Shown: positions 1 through 8,697, counted from the stretch's first letter. The stretch: DNA of 64,000 nucleotides from Faeciplasma sp900553675 (GCA_958428235.1 CAUAFG010000001.1:186001-250000); one strand, 5' to 3'. Numbers and translations are program-made. The notes: generated from the letters alone by a model not told the origin.

Positions 1-275
1 TCGTTTCGGACAGGCAGGATATCGGCGCACGCATTGCCGCGGGTGCGGATATATTAAACGTTGCGGCGTCGGTAAAAACGCCTGAGCTTGTCCGGCTTAT
101 CCGCGATAAATACCCTGATATACCCATAATCGCAACCGGCGGTCCGACCGACGAAACCATCGCCCGAACCATCGAGGCAGGAGCAAATGCAATAACCTAC
201 ACTCCGCCCTCCAACGGCGATATATTTGCGCAGAAGATGGAAACATACCGCAAGCGGTACACCGACAACGATTAA
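1..275 (+). CDS. 3' end of an unnamed TIM-barrel-like protein (partial)
   Basis: The window edge cuts this forward gene. About 90 codons are readable from base 3 to the TAA at 273-275. The fragment resembles the last strands of an aldolase-type (beta/alpha)8 barrel: an IATGGP turn followed by IEAGANAITYTPPS, which could be the glycine-rich end of such a barrel. No catalytic residue can be assigned and I do not recognise a substrate. It lies 44 bases before rsmD with no clear terminator between them, so co-transcription is possible. The fold is a guess from a short piece. Confidence 0.6.
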   Translation, partial: VSDRQDIGARIAAGADILNVAASVKTPELVRLIRDKYPDIPIIATGGPTDETIARTIEAGANAITYTPPSNGDIFAQKMETYRKRYTDND

Positions 276-319
276 AAAACAGCGAAGTAGTCTTTTACGA
301 AAGGCGTGAAATATAAAAT

Positions 320-877
320 ATGAGAGTAATAACAGGCACTTTGCGGGGCAAGCGGCTTATAACCCTTGAAGGCGAAAGCGTCCGCCCCACCACCGACAAA
401 ACAAAGGAAGCTATTTTTTCAATAATTCAGTTCGACCTTCCCCAAGCCGAGGTTTTAGATCTCTTTGCGGGAAGCGGTCAGCTTGGAATAGAGGCTTTAA
501 GCAGGGGCGCAAAGCACTGCGTATTCGTGGATAAATCCAAAGAGTCGATAGGCGTTATCAAGCAGAATATTGAAAGCTGCAAGCTTGGCGACTGTTCGAG
601 GATTCTTAATTACGCCGCTGAGGATTATCTTAAAATGGCGCGCCACAGCTTTGATATCGCGATTTTAGACCCGCCATACGGCATGGGGCTGATACAAAAG
701 ACCCTTGCGGGAGTCGATACCATTATGAACCCCGGCGGAACCGTTGTGTGCGAGCATGAAGCGGGGCTTGAGCTTCCGGAAAGGATAGGCGGCTTAACGC
801 TTCGCAGGCGATACAGCTACGGCAAATTAGTTGCGCTGACTGTTTACGACAAAGACAGCGAAAACGCTGTAGATTGA
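320..877 (+). CDS. rsmD: 16S rRNA (guanine(966)-N(2))-methyltransferase
   Basis: RsmD-family SAM-dependent methyltransferase that modifies G966 of 16S rRNA during 30S assembly in the cytoplasm. The 185-residue length is usual for the family. It shows the N-terminal RVITGTLRGKRL start, the SAM-binding motif DLFAGSG at residues 47-53, the family-typical GIEALSRGA just after it, and the catalytic DPPY at 117-120. It lies 28 bases upstream of coaD, a pairing common in Firmicutes and a good contextual support. The ATG at 320 is used because the protein begins at the conserved RVI strand. Confidence 0.93.
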   Translation: MRVITGTLRGKRLITLEGESVRPTTDKTKEAIFSIIQFDLPQAEVLDLFAGSGQLGIEALSRGAKHCVFVDKSKESIGVIKQNIESCKLGDCSRILNYAAEDYLKMARHSFDIAILDPPYGMGLIQKTLAGVDTIMNPGGTVVCEHEAGLELPERIGGLTLRRRYSYGKLVALTVYDKDSENAVD

Positions 878-905
878 CAATATAGTTAAGGACGGTAAAC
901 AAAAA

Positions 906-1394
906 ATGAACCAAAGAATAGCAGTCTGCCCCGGCAGCTTCGACCCGGTAACGCTCGGACATCTCGACATTATGAACAGGGCTTCGCAGCTTTTTGACAA
1001 GGTGATAGTGCTGGTTTCGGTCAATCCCAAAAAAGTCCCCAGCTTTACGCCGGAGGAACGGGTGGAAATGATAAAAAAGGTAACCGGACATCTTACAAAC
1101 ATCGAGGTTGAAACGTCGGACGGTCTTCTGGCTGATTTCGTCCGTCAGAAAGGGGCGACGGCTATAGTAAAGGGTCTTAGAGCCGTCACCGACTTTGAAT
1201 ATGAATTTCAGATGGCGCTGGCAAACAAAAAGCTCTGCCCCGAGGCTGAAACCGTGTTTTTAGTCACCCGCTCGGAAAATATGTATTTAAGCTCGAGCGT
1301 GGTAAAGCAGATAGCCTCATTTGGCGGAAACATAAGCGATTTTGTGCCGCCGGAAATCAGGGACTTTATTGCGAAAAGACTGCTTGAAGGATAA
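906..1394 (+). CDS. coaD: Phosphopantetheine adenylyltransferase
   Basis: CoaD transfers AMP from ATP to 4'-phosphopantetheine, the penultimate step of coenzyme A synthesis. The 162-residue protein has the nucleotidyltransferase signature: PGSFDPVT, the TxGH motif with His19, the KGLRAVTDFEYE segment at 89-100 that contacts substrate, and the SSSVVK motif at 129-134. Length and motif order match bacterial CoaD. It follows rsmD directly and precedes the coiled-coil gene at 1452, so all three are probably one transcript. Confidence 0.96.
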   Translation: MNQRIAVCPGSFDPVTLGHLDIMNRASQLFDKVIVLVSVNPKKVPSFTPEERVEMIKKVTGHLTNIEVETSDGLLADFVRQKGATAIVKGLRAVTDFEYEFQMALANKKLCPEAETVFLVTRSENMYLSSSVVKQIASFGGNISDFVPPEIRDFIAKRLLEG

Positions 1395-1451
1395 CAAGCC
1401 AATCGATACAGATATTATCAATTAATATAATAATATAAGGAGCTAACTAAA

Positions 1452-1925
1452 ATGACTATTGATGAAATCCTGGAAATGATGGACGAGCTTTTGGACAAGG
1501 CAACAAGCGTTCCCTTTACAAACAAGAAAAGCCTTGTAGACGTTGAGCAGCTGCGCGAGTATATCGACAACATCCGCTACAACCTTCCCACCGAAATAAG
1601 AAAGGCAAAGGAAATGGTTGCCGACCGCTCTAATATTATTGAGGACGCAAACGCCGAAGCGGAAGAAATCATCAAAAAGGCGGAAGAGCGCGCAAAGGTG
1701 CTTGTCTCTAAAGAGGAGATAACAAAGCAGGCTCAGGCGGCGGCAAATGAGATATCCCAGCAGGCGAGAATGATGGACGCAAACATCAAGAAAGCAATGA
1801 TAGAGCGCTTGGACAGCATTCTTTCCGAATCCGAGAGAGCTGTTACAAAATCTCTCAGCGAAATCAAGCATATGCGCGACACCATCAAGGAAGCTGCCAA
1901 GAAAACCGAGGGCGACAATAAATAG
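1452..1925 (+). CDS. Coiled-coil protein, DivIVA / V-ATPase subunit H-like
   Basis: A 157-residue, highly charged, helical protein behind a good ribosome site (AAGGAG nine bases before the ATG). The first 45 residues (TIDEILEMMDELLDKA) look like a short globular or docking segment. Residues about 48-150 are a long E/K/A-rich coiled coil with runs such as NAEAEEIIKKAEERAK, which gives similarity to V-type ATPase subunit E/H and DivIVA-like proteins. There is no membrane segment. Genes of this type often follow coaD in Clostridia. A function in division or envelope organisation is only a guess. Confidence 0.7.
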   Translation: MTIDEILEMMDELLDKATSVPFTNKKSLVDVEQLREYIDNIRYNLPTEIRKAKEMVADRSNIIEDANAEAEEIIKKAEERAKVLVSKEEITKQAQAAANEISQQARMMDANIKKAMIERLDSILSESERAVTKSLSEIKHMRDTIKEAAKKTEGDNK

Positions 1926-1931
1926 CATTTT

Positions 1932-1958
1932 GTTCTTCTATGAAGAACGAGCGTTTTT
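1932..1958 (+). terminator. Probable terminator after coaD operon
   Basis: A 7-bp perfect stem (GTTCTTC / GAAGAAC) with a three-base loop, followed after a short GAGCG by five T. It closes the rsmD-coaD-coiled-coil run. The stem is short, so moderate confidence. Confidence 0.5.
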
Positions 1959-2044
1959 CACAAGAATACACGCGCCTTTTTGACTAAATTCGTCTTATAA
2001 GCCGATTGACGACCGGCGGGTAAGATAATATAATGTAATGTAAA

Positions 2045-2106
2045 GTGCTTAAATGTCCGTGCGGGGCAATGCCGAAAAGCGGCTGAGTCCGGCGCGGAGG
2101 ATGCAC
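2045..2106 (+). promoter_or_regulatory. Foldable leader before aspartate kinase
   Basis: The 5' region of the aspartate kinase gene can fold into nested stems: GTGC (2045-2048) with GCAC (2103-2106); TCCGTGC (2056-2062) with GCGCGGA (2092-2098, one G-U); and an inner GCCG/CGGC hairpin (2071-2083). It lies about 30 bases before the start. It does not match the lysine riboswitch or T-box motifs I know. A regulatory role is inferred only from position and foldability. Confidence 0.3.
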
Positions 2107-2138
2107 ATTAAATACATAATGGATTGAGGAGATTTTTT

Positions 2139-3464
2139 GTGTCTACAAAAGTCGTTAAGTTCGGCGGAAGCTCTTTAGCCGACGCCAATCAGTTTATAAA
2201 GGTTGCAAATATCATCAAGTCTGACCCCGACAGAAAGTATGTAGTCCCTTCCGCCCCCGGAAAGCGCAATTCCAAGGACACCAAGGTGACCGACATGCTT
2301 TACTCCTGCTACGATCTGGCGGTGAGCGGCGGGGATTTTCTTACGATGTTTGAGCAGATAAAGAAAAGATACGTTGATATAATAAGCGATTTAAAGCTCG
2401 ACCTTTCGCTTGACAGCGAATTTGAAACCATCAAGCACAGCTTTATGTCAAGAGCAGGACGCGACTATGCCGCTTCGAGGGGCGAGTATCTCAACGGCAA
2501 AATACTTGCAAAATATTTAAACTTTGCCTTTGTCGACGCCGCCGAGGTTATATTCTTCAACGACGATTCAAAGCTTAATTTAGATGAGACCTGCCGTGCG
2601 GTAAAAACGCGCCTTGAAAAGGTTGGAAACGCCGTAATCCCTGGATTTTACGGCTCGATGCCAAACGACACCGTTAAAACCTTCTCCCGCGGGGGCTCGG
2701 ACATAACCGGCTCGATAGTAGCTGCGGCGGTCAACGCGGATATCTACGAAAACTGGACTGATGTTTCGGGATTTCTGGTATGCGACCCCAGAATAGTCCC
2801 CGACCCCAAGCCGATTCAGACGATTACCTATCACGAGCTGCGAGAGCTTGCATACATGGGAGCAACCGTTTTGCACGAGGACGCTATATTCCCGGTGCGC
2901 AAAGCGGGAATCCCGATAAATATAAAGAACACCAACAAGCCGGACGAACCTGGCACCATGATAGTGGAAACAGCCGGCAACGACAGCTGCATTTATACCA
3001 TAACCGGAATAGCGGGTCACCGCGGATTTGTCACCGTAACAATCGAAAAGGACATGATGAATGCCGAGCTTGGCTTTGGAAGAAAGGTGCTTGAAGTCTT
3101 TGAGAACTACAACATATCCTTTGAGCATATGCCCTCAGGTATCGACACCATGAGCATAGTTGTGCACAAGGATGAGTTTGAGGAAAAGGAAGCCCTTATC
3201 GTCCACTCGCTGCGCACAGCGGTAAATCCGGATAAAATCGAGATAGACAGAGACATTGCACTCATTGCCGTAGTGGGCAGAGGCATGAAGTCGCAGCGCG
3301 GAACGGCGGCAAGAATTTTCGCCGCGCTTGCCCATGCAAAGGTAAACGTTAAGATGATAGACCAGGGTTCGAGCGAGCTCAACGTTATAGTTGGCATCTC
3401 GAATGACGATTTTGAGACTTCAATTAAAGCTATCTACGATATTTTCGTAACGCAGAGATTATAA
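2139..3464 (+). CDS. Aspartate kinase (ThrD/YclM-like, with ACT domains)
   Basis: Phosphorylates aspartate to aspartyl-4-phosphate, the first step to lysine, threonine and methionine. The amino-acid kinase domain opens with VVKFGGSSLA, followed by SAPGKR and a C-terminal pair of ACT domains (from about residue 295) for feedback control. Length (441 residues) and the SAPGKR..DTKVTD block resemble Bacillus aspartokinase III (YclM/ThrD). I choose the GTG at 2139, seven bases after GAGGAG; a TTG at 2124 would add five residues but lies on that ribosome site. The homoserine dehydrogenase for the same pathway is at 34.6 kb. A foldable leader precedes it. Confidence 0.92.
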   Translation: MSTKVVKFGGSSLADANQFIKVANIIKSDPDRKYVVPSAPGKRNSKDTKVTDMLYSCYDLAVSGGDFLTMFEQIKKRYVDIISDLKLDLSLDSEFETIKHSFMSRAGRDYAASRGEYLNGKILAKYLNFAFVDAAEVIFFNDDSKLNLDETCRAVKTRLEKVGNAVIPGFYGSMPNDTVKTFSRGGSDITGSIVAAAVNADIYENWTDVSGFLVCDPRIVPDPKPIQTITYHELRELAYMGATVLHEDAIFPVRKAGIPINIKNTNKPDEPGTMIVETAGNDSCIYTITGIAGHRGFVTVTIEKDMMNAELGFGRKVLEVFENYNISFEHMPSGIDTMSIVVHKDEFEEKEALIVHSLRTAVNPDKIEIDRDIALIAVVGRGMKSQRGTAARIFAALAHAKVNVKMIDQGSSELNVIVGISNDDFETSIKAIYDIFVTQRL

Positions 3465-3476
3465 TTTTTTCACGCC

Positions 3477-3509
3477 GGAGCGAAAGCTTGCCAATGCTTT
3501 CGCTCCTTT
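3477..3509 (+). terminator. Terminator after aspartate kinase
   Basis: A perfect 11-bp stem, GGAGCGAAAGC / GCTTTCGCTCC, with an eight-base loop and a short T run after it. It separates the aspartate kinase gene from the methyltransferase. Confidence 0.75.
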
Positions 3510-3537
3510 GTCTCACAGGATAAGAAAGGAGAACAGT

Positions 3538-4158
3538 ATGCTTGATAAAAAGGGCTTTGATTTGTGGGCGGACGGCTACGACCGCGCCGTTGGCATATCC
3601 GACGAGGACGGCACCTATCCGTTTGCCGGCTACAAGCAGCTTTTAAACGAAATCTACAACAGAGTGCTTGACAGCAAGGCTTGTTCGGTGCTTGATATAG
3701 GCTTCGGCACCGGCACGCTTTCATATAAGCTTTCTCAGCACGGCATAAAAATTTACGGTCAGGACTTTTCGGAGCGGATGATTGAGATTACAAAGTCGAA
3801 AATTCCGACAGCCGAGCTTTATCAGGGCAATTTTGCCGATGGACTTGCGGAGGAATTAAAGCACAATAAGTACGACGCTATCATCGCGACCTATTCTTTG
3901 CACCACCTGCCGGACGACAAGAAGGTTAGCCTGATTAGTGAGCTTCTCACCCTCTTAAACGACGGCGGAGCGGTGTATATCGGGGACGTTGCGTTTGAAA
4001 CCGCCGAGGCAAGGGCAGAAGCAAGGCTCCGCGTTGGCGAGGAATGGGACGACGACGAGTTTTACTTTGCGGCGAGCGATATGCAAAAAGCCTTTCCGGA
4101 TATAACGTTTGAAAGGTTTTCGTTCTGCGCAGGATTGCTCTGCTTAAAAAAGCTTTGA
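3538..4158 (+). CDS. Class I SAM-dependent methyltransferase
   Basis: A 206-residue small-molecule-type methyltransferase of unknown substrate. Motif I is VLDIGFGTGTLS (about residues 54-65), the acidic post-I residue is in GQDFSERM, and IIATYSLHHL forms motif IV. The N-terminal FDLWADGYDRAV resembles YrrT-like enzymes, but no substrate can be assigned. The start chosen is the ATG at 3538, which follows AAAGGAG; earlier in-frame TTG lies inside the terminator of the preceding gene. It appears to be a single-gene unit, closed by a strong terminator. Confidence 0.85.
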   Translation: MLDKKGFDLWADGYDRAVGISDEDGTYPFAGYKQLLNEIYNRVLDSKACSVLDIGFGTGTLSYKLSQHGIKIYGQDFSERMIEITKSKIPTAELYQGNFADGLAEELKHNKYDAIIATYSLHHLPDDKKVSLISELLTLLNDGGAVYIGDVAFETAEARAEARLRVGEEWDDDEFYFAASDMQKAFPDITFERFSFCAGLLCLKKL

Positions 4159-4176
4159 TACTTATATTTGCATAAT

Positions 4177-4224
4177 AATCAGCCGCAAAATCGCTGTATC
4201 TCAGGATTTTGCGGCTGATTTTAA
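4177..4224. terminator. Bidirectional terminator between convergent genes
   Basis: A perfect 16-bp stem, AATCAGCCGCAAAATC with its complement at 4205-4220, with T runs on both sides. It serves the methyltransferase (forward) and the YibE/F gene (reverse). Confidence 0.9.
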
Positions 4225-4235
4225 TGTATCAACGG

Positions 4236-5384
4236 TTATTGGCTTTGCGCCTTGCTTCTCTTTGTAAGCAGCAAGCCGCTTGTTATCGCCGTCAACGGTG
4301 CGACGGTTACAAGACCGAACGAGCCCACGATTGTATGAACGATCTCCGCCGCAACATACTTGTAGTTAAGAATAAATTCAATAGGAGTACCCTGAGCCAT
4401 GAAAACCATCAGCAAGGCGATATAGCTTCCCGAATAGGCAAGAAGGAGGGTTGTTGTGGTCGAGCCGCAGGCTGCCCTTCCTACTGCAAAGCCTGAAAGC
4501 ACAGCTTCCTTCGCGCTGATATCCGGCTTTTTGCAGACAACCTCATGCACAGCCGAGCAGATATCCACAGACAAATCCATAACCGCTCCCGACGAGCCCA
4601 AGAAAATCGATGCCATGAATATCCGCGTTAAGTCGAGCGTCTGGTAGCCTGCATATAAAAGGCTCTCGCTCGATTCCATAACCGCACCGTGTATCTTAAA
4701 AAGATCGGTAAAGGCAACGCCGAGAATAGTGGTTACTCCTATTGCCAAAGCCGCCCCCGAAACAGCCGCCAGACATCTGCGGTCGAAGCCGTAGATAAGG
4801 CTGAGGACAAGCACGGTTAAAGCCATCACTATTCCAAGCGAAACCCAGACAGGGTTCCAGCCGCGCAGTAAACATGGCACAAGCACCTTCCACATCAGTA
4901 AAATAGTATCCACAAAGGATAAAATAGCGCGGATTCCGGTTTTTCCAGCGAAAAGCACCAAAAAGATAAGGAACGCTCCGGCAAGCAGGGCTTCCTTATC
5001 CAGACGATAATGGTCGGTCATCGTCACCCATGATATCTCATCCCCGCTGTGACTTACCGCCACGAATGCGACATCCCCCACCGCAAAAAGCTTGTCCTGA
5101 GCAAGCGAGCCGCTTAGTCGGTTTATCGCCTGAACGGTTCTTCCCTCAAAGCTGCCGCCGAGCAGCAAAACCTCGCACCGCTGCTCGCCGGTGCGGATAA
5201 GTCCGGTATCCACAATGTCGCTTTCGTCGGTGGAAATAACCTCCGCACGAACGCGCTGAGCGCCCTGATATGTAAGACTTCCCTCAAAGCCTGTCGGGAT
5301 TATAAGCAATACCGCTAAAAGCACTAAAGCCGCAAGCATCGGCATTATGCTCTTGTCTGTAATTTTTCTGATGTGAATTTTCAT
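4236..5384 (-). CDS. YibE/F family membrane protein
   Basis: A 382-residue integral membrane protein of the YibE/F family, whose biochemical function is unknown. One N-terminal membrane helix (about 14-32) is followed by a roughly 100-residue extracytoplasmic region and then about seven helices. The family-typical SSGAVMDLSVDI (about 268-279) and GRAACGSTTTTLLLAY blocks are present. Transport has been proposed for the family but is not shown by sequence. It lies downstream of the alkaline phosphatase in the same direction with a 124-base gap that has no clear terminator. Confidence 0.87.
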   Translation of the reverse strand: MKIHIRKITDKSIMPMLAALVLLAVLLIIPTGFEGSLTYQGAQRVRAEVISTDESDIVDTGLIRTGEQRCEVLLLGGSFEGRTVQAINRLSGSLAQDKLFAVGDVAFVAVSHSGDEISWVTMTDHYRLDKEALLAGAFLIFLVLFAGKTGIRAILSFVDTILLMWKVLVPCLLRGWNPVWVSLGIVMALTVLVLSLIYGFDRRCLAAVSGAALAIGVTTILGVAFTDLFKIHGAVMESSESLLYAGYQTLDLTRIFMASIFLGSSGAVMDLSVDICSAVHEVVCKKPDISAKEAVLSGFAVGRAACGSTTTTLLLAYSGSYIALLMVFMAQGTPIEFILNYKYVAAEIVHTIVGSFGLVTVAPLTAITSGLLLTKRSKAQSQ

Positions 5385-5508
5385 TTGAACCTCTTATAAG
5401 CAGACAGAAAGCGGTTTGTACCTGTTTCAGTCTGCGCTTTTCAGACCGAAATCAGTACTCCGCTCCCCGCCCCAAAAATTTATCGGATGAATTGTTATGA
5501 AAGCTGTA

Positions 5509-7101
5509 TTATTTTACTTTCAGCATGGACGCCAGCTTAAAGTAAATCTGAGTGTTGTCGTAATATCCGGTGAATGCTTCCTCACCGATACCCTCTGCGA
5601 ATACCGCAACCGGCAGACCGGTGTGGGAGTAGCTTGTAAAATCGATTCCCGACTTGTTGTTGAGAATGTGGGTGATGGTTACCGAGAAGGGATTGTAGGT
5701 TCCGTAGAGTACATACTGCTCCTGAGTGAACTCGCCTGAATCGTATTCGCTCATTGCGACGGCGTAGGCATCCTTAAGCCTTTGAGTCTCGTATTCCGTT
5801 AGTACAAGCTTATCGCCCTCTTCGCCCTTTAGCTTCAGACCGAACAGCTTTTCAACATCCTTCATAGCATCCTCAAAGGAGGTGTTGTTCTGCTTGTAAG
5901 CTTCAACATACTGCTCGTCGAACTGTGCAAAGGATATCTTCTGACTTGTAAGGTTGGTCAGGTAGGTGTCGTAGTCGGTTCCTGCATAGCCGATTGTCAG
6001 ACCGCCGGTTTCGTGGTCGCCGGTTACTAAAAACAACGTATCATCGGGATGCTCCTTTGCAAAATCGATTGCAACCTGAACGGCATCCGCCAGCGCGATG
6101 GTATCGGCAACCGTCGAGCCTGCGTCGTTGGCGTGGCACGCCCAGTCGATCTTTCCACCCTCGCACATCATAAAGAAGCCTGTTGAGTTATCGAGTACCT
6201 CAATGCCCTTTTTAACATAGTCCTTAAGCGCCCATTCGCCCCTGACGCGGTCAAGCTCGTAATCCATTGCGTCGGAATCCGCTAAATGCTCGTCTATAAT
6301 AATTACCTTGCGGTTCTGCGGAATTACCTTTGCGGCGTCTTCCTGAGTGGTTACAACCTTGTAGCCCGCTTCCTTTGCCAGATCATACAGGTTGGTTTTG
6401 TCCTTGTCGTTGCCGGTAGGCTTTTTAAGTCCTCCTCCGGCAAAGTACTCAAAGCCCGATTCAATCATTTCAACGCCTATTTCATAGTAGTTATTTCTGC
6501 TTGCCTGATGAGCATAGAAGGCGGCGGGAGTGGCATGGTTGAGGTTTACCGAGGAGATGATTCCAACCTTCCAGCCCTTTTGCTCATGAAGCTTTTCGGC
6601 AATGGTTTCGTATTTGATTGTTCCGGTTTCATCGGTATTGATCATGCCCGAATAGGTCTTGTAGCCGGTTGCAATGGATGTTGCAGTAGAAGCCGAATCG
6701 GGAGCGAAGCTGCAGGAATCATATGTAACAGCCGAACCCGCAACATCAAATTTCATAAAGTTAAGCTCCTTGGGACCGTCCAGCTTGGCACCGTTTCGCT
6801 CTTTTACGCTTGGCTCAGCCTGCATATAGTCGGGATCGTTTACAGCTCCTAAGTAGTCGGCAGCCGCCTGAAACTGCGGATAGCTCATTCCGTCGCCTAT
6901 AAACAGGAAAACATACTTGGGCGAGTGACCTGCCCACGGCTGATTCTGCTGTGCCGATGTGCTTGCAAGGGCAGAGTAGATGTTTGAGCCGGAATTATTG
7001 TTTCCGACAGTCTCGATTGCCGGCTCAGCCCTCATTCCGCAGGAGACAAGTCCCAAAGCCATAATCAAAGCTAAAAGACCGGCTAAAATTTTCTTCATCA
7101 T
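5509..7101 (-). CDS. Alkaline phosphatase, surface lipoprotein
   Basis: An alkaline-phosphatase (PhoA superfamily) phosphomonoesterase anchored outside the membrane. The signal peptide ends in the lipobox LVSC (Cys21). FIGDGMS (about 68-74) and TGDHETGG carry metal ligands, and the nucleophile is Ser136 in APDSASTAT. The 530-residue length is normal. The start is the ATG at 7101, nine bases after AGAGAGG; a second ATG follows at once. It probably releases phosphate from organic esters. No convincing Pho box was seen upstream. Confidence 0.93.
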   Translation of the reverse strand: MMKKILAGLLALIMALGLVSCGMRAEPAIETVGNNNSGSNIYSALASTSAQQNQPWAGHSPKYVFLFIGDGMSYPQFQAAADYLGAVNDPDYMQAEPSVKERNGAKLDGPKELNFMKFDVAGSAVTYDSCSFAPDSASTATSIATGYKTYSGMINTDETGTIKYETIAEKLHEQKGWKVGIISSVNLNHATPAAFYAHQASRNNYYEIGVEMIESGFEYFAGGGLKKPTGNDKDKTNLYDLAKEAGYKVVTTQEDAAKVIPQNRKVIIIDEHLADSDAMDYELDRVRGEWALKDYVKKGIEVLDNSTGFFMMCEGGKIDWACHANDAGSTVADTIALADAVQVAIDFAKEHPDDTLFLVTGDHETGGLTIGYAGTDYDTYLTNLTSQKISFAQFDEQYVEAYKQNNTSFEDAMKDVEKLFGLKLKGEEGDKLVLTEYETQRLKDAYAVAMSEYDSGEFTQEQYVLYGTYNPFSVTITHILNNKSGIDFTSYSHTGLPVAVFAEGIGEEAFTGYYDNTQIYFKLASMLKVK

Positions 7102-7287
7102 AATTTTTTACCTCTCTTATTATTTTTTGGAGTTCTCACCTTTTGAGCTTGTCTCAAATCGGCAAAACCCTTTTACAGCTATTATGATACCTCAGCCAAG
7201 CCGCTCTTTCTACCAAGCTTTCGCAAAAAGTTTGTAAATTCTAATAGCAGTCTTCCGCTGCAAATTTCAAAATCCTGCATATGCTTA

Positions 7288-7316
7288 TTGCATTATCATC
7301 GATTTTGTGGTATAAT
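7288..7316 (+). promoter_or_regulatory. Sigma-A promoter for the duplicated lipoprotein
   Basis: TTGCAT (7288-7293), 17-base spacer, TATAAT (7311-7316). This is the only strong signal in the 330-base gap 7102-7431, which otherwise shows AT-rich sequence and the ribosome site of the reverse phosphatase gene. Confidence 0.7.
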
Positions 7317-7431
7317 TATAATGTATTATTATGTTTAATACTGGTTTCAGTCAAAAGCGCTGCGATAAATTCTGCTGACAGTCAGCTGCTTGTCAGACTA
7401 AAATAAAATCATGAGCCGGAGGTGTGCGTGT

Positions 7432-8466
7432 ATGAAAAGAATTGTTCTGCTTTTTATGGCAGTAATTATATTCATAATCGCCTTGGCATCCTGCGCACCT
7501 GAAAAAATCCCCGATCAGACCGAAATCCAGACCACCTATGAGCCTGTAAGCAGCATGCCATCCGGATTCTTTGATGTATCCACCGGCGAGGAAAGCTTTA
7601 TTGCATATCTTACCACCTATCATTCATCGAAATACACCGAGGAGCTGCCATACCTTGTAAAGTTCAGCTCCTATTCCGAGGTTGAGGAGTACTTTTACAG
7701 CCACGAAAGAGATTTCTTCTTCGGCGCAAGATTCACGGTAGCCTGCGCTTCGTTTACGGACGAATATCTCGCCCAAAACGACGTTATGATGCTTGTTATA
7801 GACGAACCAAGTACCTACGCCAGCTTTGAATGTAAAAACGTCGCCGTTGATAACGGTAAAACCGTTTTTGATATAGAGCGCCATATCCCGCAGAATGCCC
7901 CGCAGGGCGAAAGCATAGCTTACCATCTTGTTTTCTGCGCTCCCAAGGGAAGCTATGATTATGTTGACCCGAATAATTTCAGCGTAAACATAACCGAGAT
8001 TACCGACGACGAAATCACCGAGGTTTTCGACGCCGAGCGCTTCCGCTATATCTATCCCGAGTTCTGGCCCTCCTCCCACAAGGCGGACGCTTTAACCGAA
8101 GTGTCTCCGGTAATAATATCCATCCACTCCTATGATGAACTTTTGGGATTCTATGAAACCCATAAATCGGATTTCGACCTTGATTCTGAGTTCCTGCCGC
8201 AAATAGGCTTTCCCTACACCGAGGAGCTTTTTAACGACTATGTTTTGCTGATGGCTTTAATGCCGTTTGATTCGAGATACTCTCCGCCGACAATTCAGAA
8301 CCTGTTTGTTTACAACATGAAAATATGGATATCGATAAACGGCTACACCGAACAGATTCCGGAGGAGCATACCGTGTGGTATCTTGTAACCGCCGCTGTT
8401 GCAAAAAGGGATCTGGAGGGAGTTGATCTCAACCAATTCAATATCGGCGGAGCGATTGCAAATTAA
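7432..8466 (+). CDS. Lipoprotein with two tandem copies of an unknown domain
   Basis: A 344-residue lipoprotein: signal peptide with lipobox ALASC (Cys21), then a mature part with an internal duplication. Copy one (about 75-185) and copy two (about 220-335) both run through S-Y-[SD]-E-[VL]..[YF]-Y-x-[ST]-H, then a region starting FTDEYL or YTEELF with a hydrophobic MMLVI/LLMALM strand, and end in a YHLV/WYLV strand. I do not recognise the family; a PrcB-like protease-inhibitor fold is possible. The ATG at 7432 is preferred because GGAGG lies nine bases upstream; the ATG at 7411 lacks a ribosome site. Confidence 0.75.
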   Translation: MKRIVLLFMAVIIFIIALASCAPEKIPDQTEIQTTYEPVSSMPSGFFDVSTGEESFIAYLTTYHSSKYTEELPYLVKFSSYSEVEEYFYSHERDFFFGARFTVACASFTDEYLAQNDVMMLVIDEPSTYASFECKNVAVDNGKTVFDIERHIPQNAPQGESIAYHLVFCAPKGSYDYVDPNNFSVNITEITDDEITEVFDAERFRYIYPEFWPSSHKADALTEVSPVIISIHSYDELLGFYETHKSDFDLDSEFLPQIGFPYTEELFNDYVLLMALMPFDSRYSPPTIQNLFVYNMKIWISINGYTEQIPEEHTVWYLVTAAVAKRDLEGVDLNQFNIGGAIAN

Positions 8467-8538
8467 TTTTTCGGAATACAGAAACGCAAAAAAATATTCT
8501 GCCGAGGCTGCAAAATCTCAAAAAATTTCAAAAAGCCC

Positions 8539-8567
8539 TTGCAATTTGAGCAATGGTATGATATAAT
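8539..8567 (+). promoter_or_regulatory. Sigma-A promoter of rpmE
   Basis: TTGCAA (8539-8544), 17-base spacer, TATAAT (8562-8567). It leaves an untranslated leader of about 120 bases before rpmE. Confidence 0.75.
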
Positions 8568-8574
8568 ATTTTCA

Positions 8575-8690
8575 CGCGGCTGTAAAGCCTTAAGTGTGAT
8601 AAATCCATAGTACTACTGTCTGAACTGAGGATGATGGGCTACTATTCGGATATAAACGCAATAAAACACATTATCAGTTCAAAGGAGGTT
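8575..8690 (+). promoter_or_regulatory. rpmE 5' leader, candidate L31 autoregulatory RNA
   Basis: The long leader contains TGAACTGA (8621-8628), which pairs perfectly with TCAGTTCA (8674-8681). The 3' arm ends just before the AAAGGAGG ribosome site, so the fold could control access to it. L31 leader RNAs that bind the ribosomal protein are known in Firmicutes; assignment to that family here is from position and fold, not from a covariance search. Confidence 0.5.
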
Positions 8691-8697
8691 AATAGAT

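Noticed and set aside
1443..1928. Reverse open frame opposite the coiled-coil gene
   Set aside because: Shadow of a high-GC-third-position helical gene; the forward gene has the proper ribosome site and composition.
2045..2106. Lysine riboswitch or T-box before aspartate kinase
   Set aside because: The conserved lysine-aptamer core and the T-box antiterminator sequence were not found; kept only as an unassigned leader.
6286..6852. Long forward open frame of 188 codons opposite the alkaline phosphatase gene
   Set aside because: It lies wholly antisense to a well-motifed phosphatase, has no ribosome site and gives cysteine- and aromatic-rich sequence without family features.
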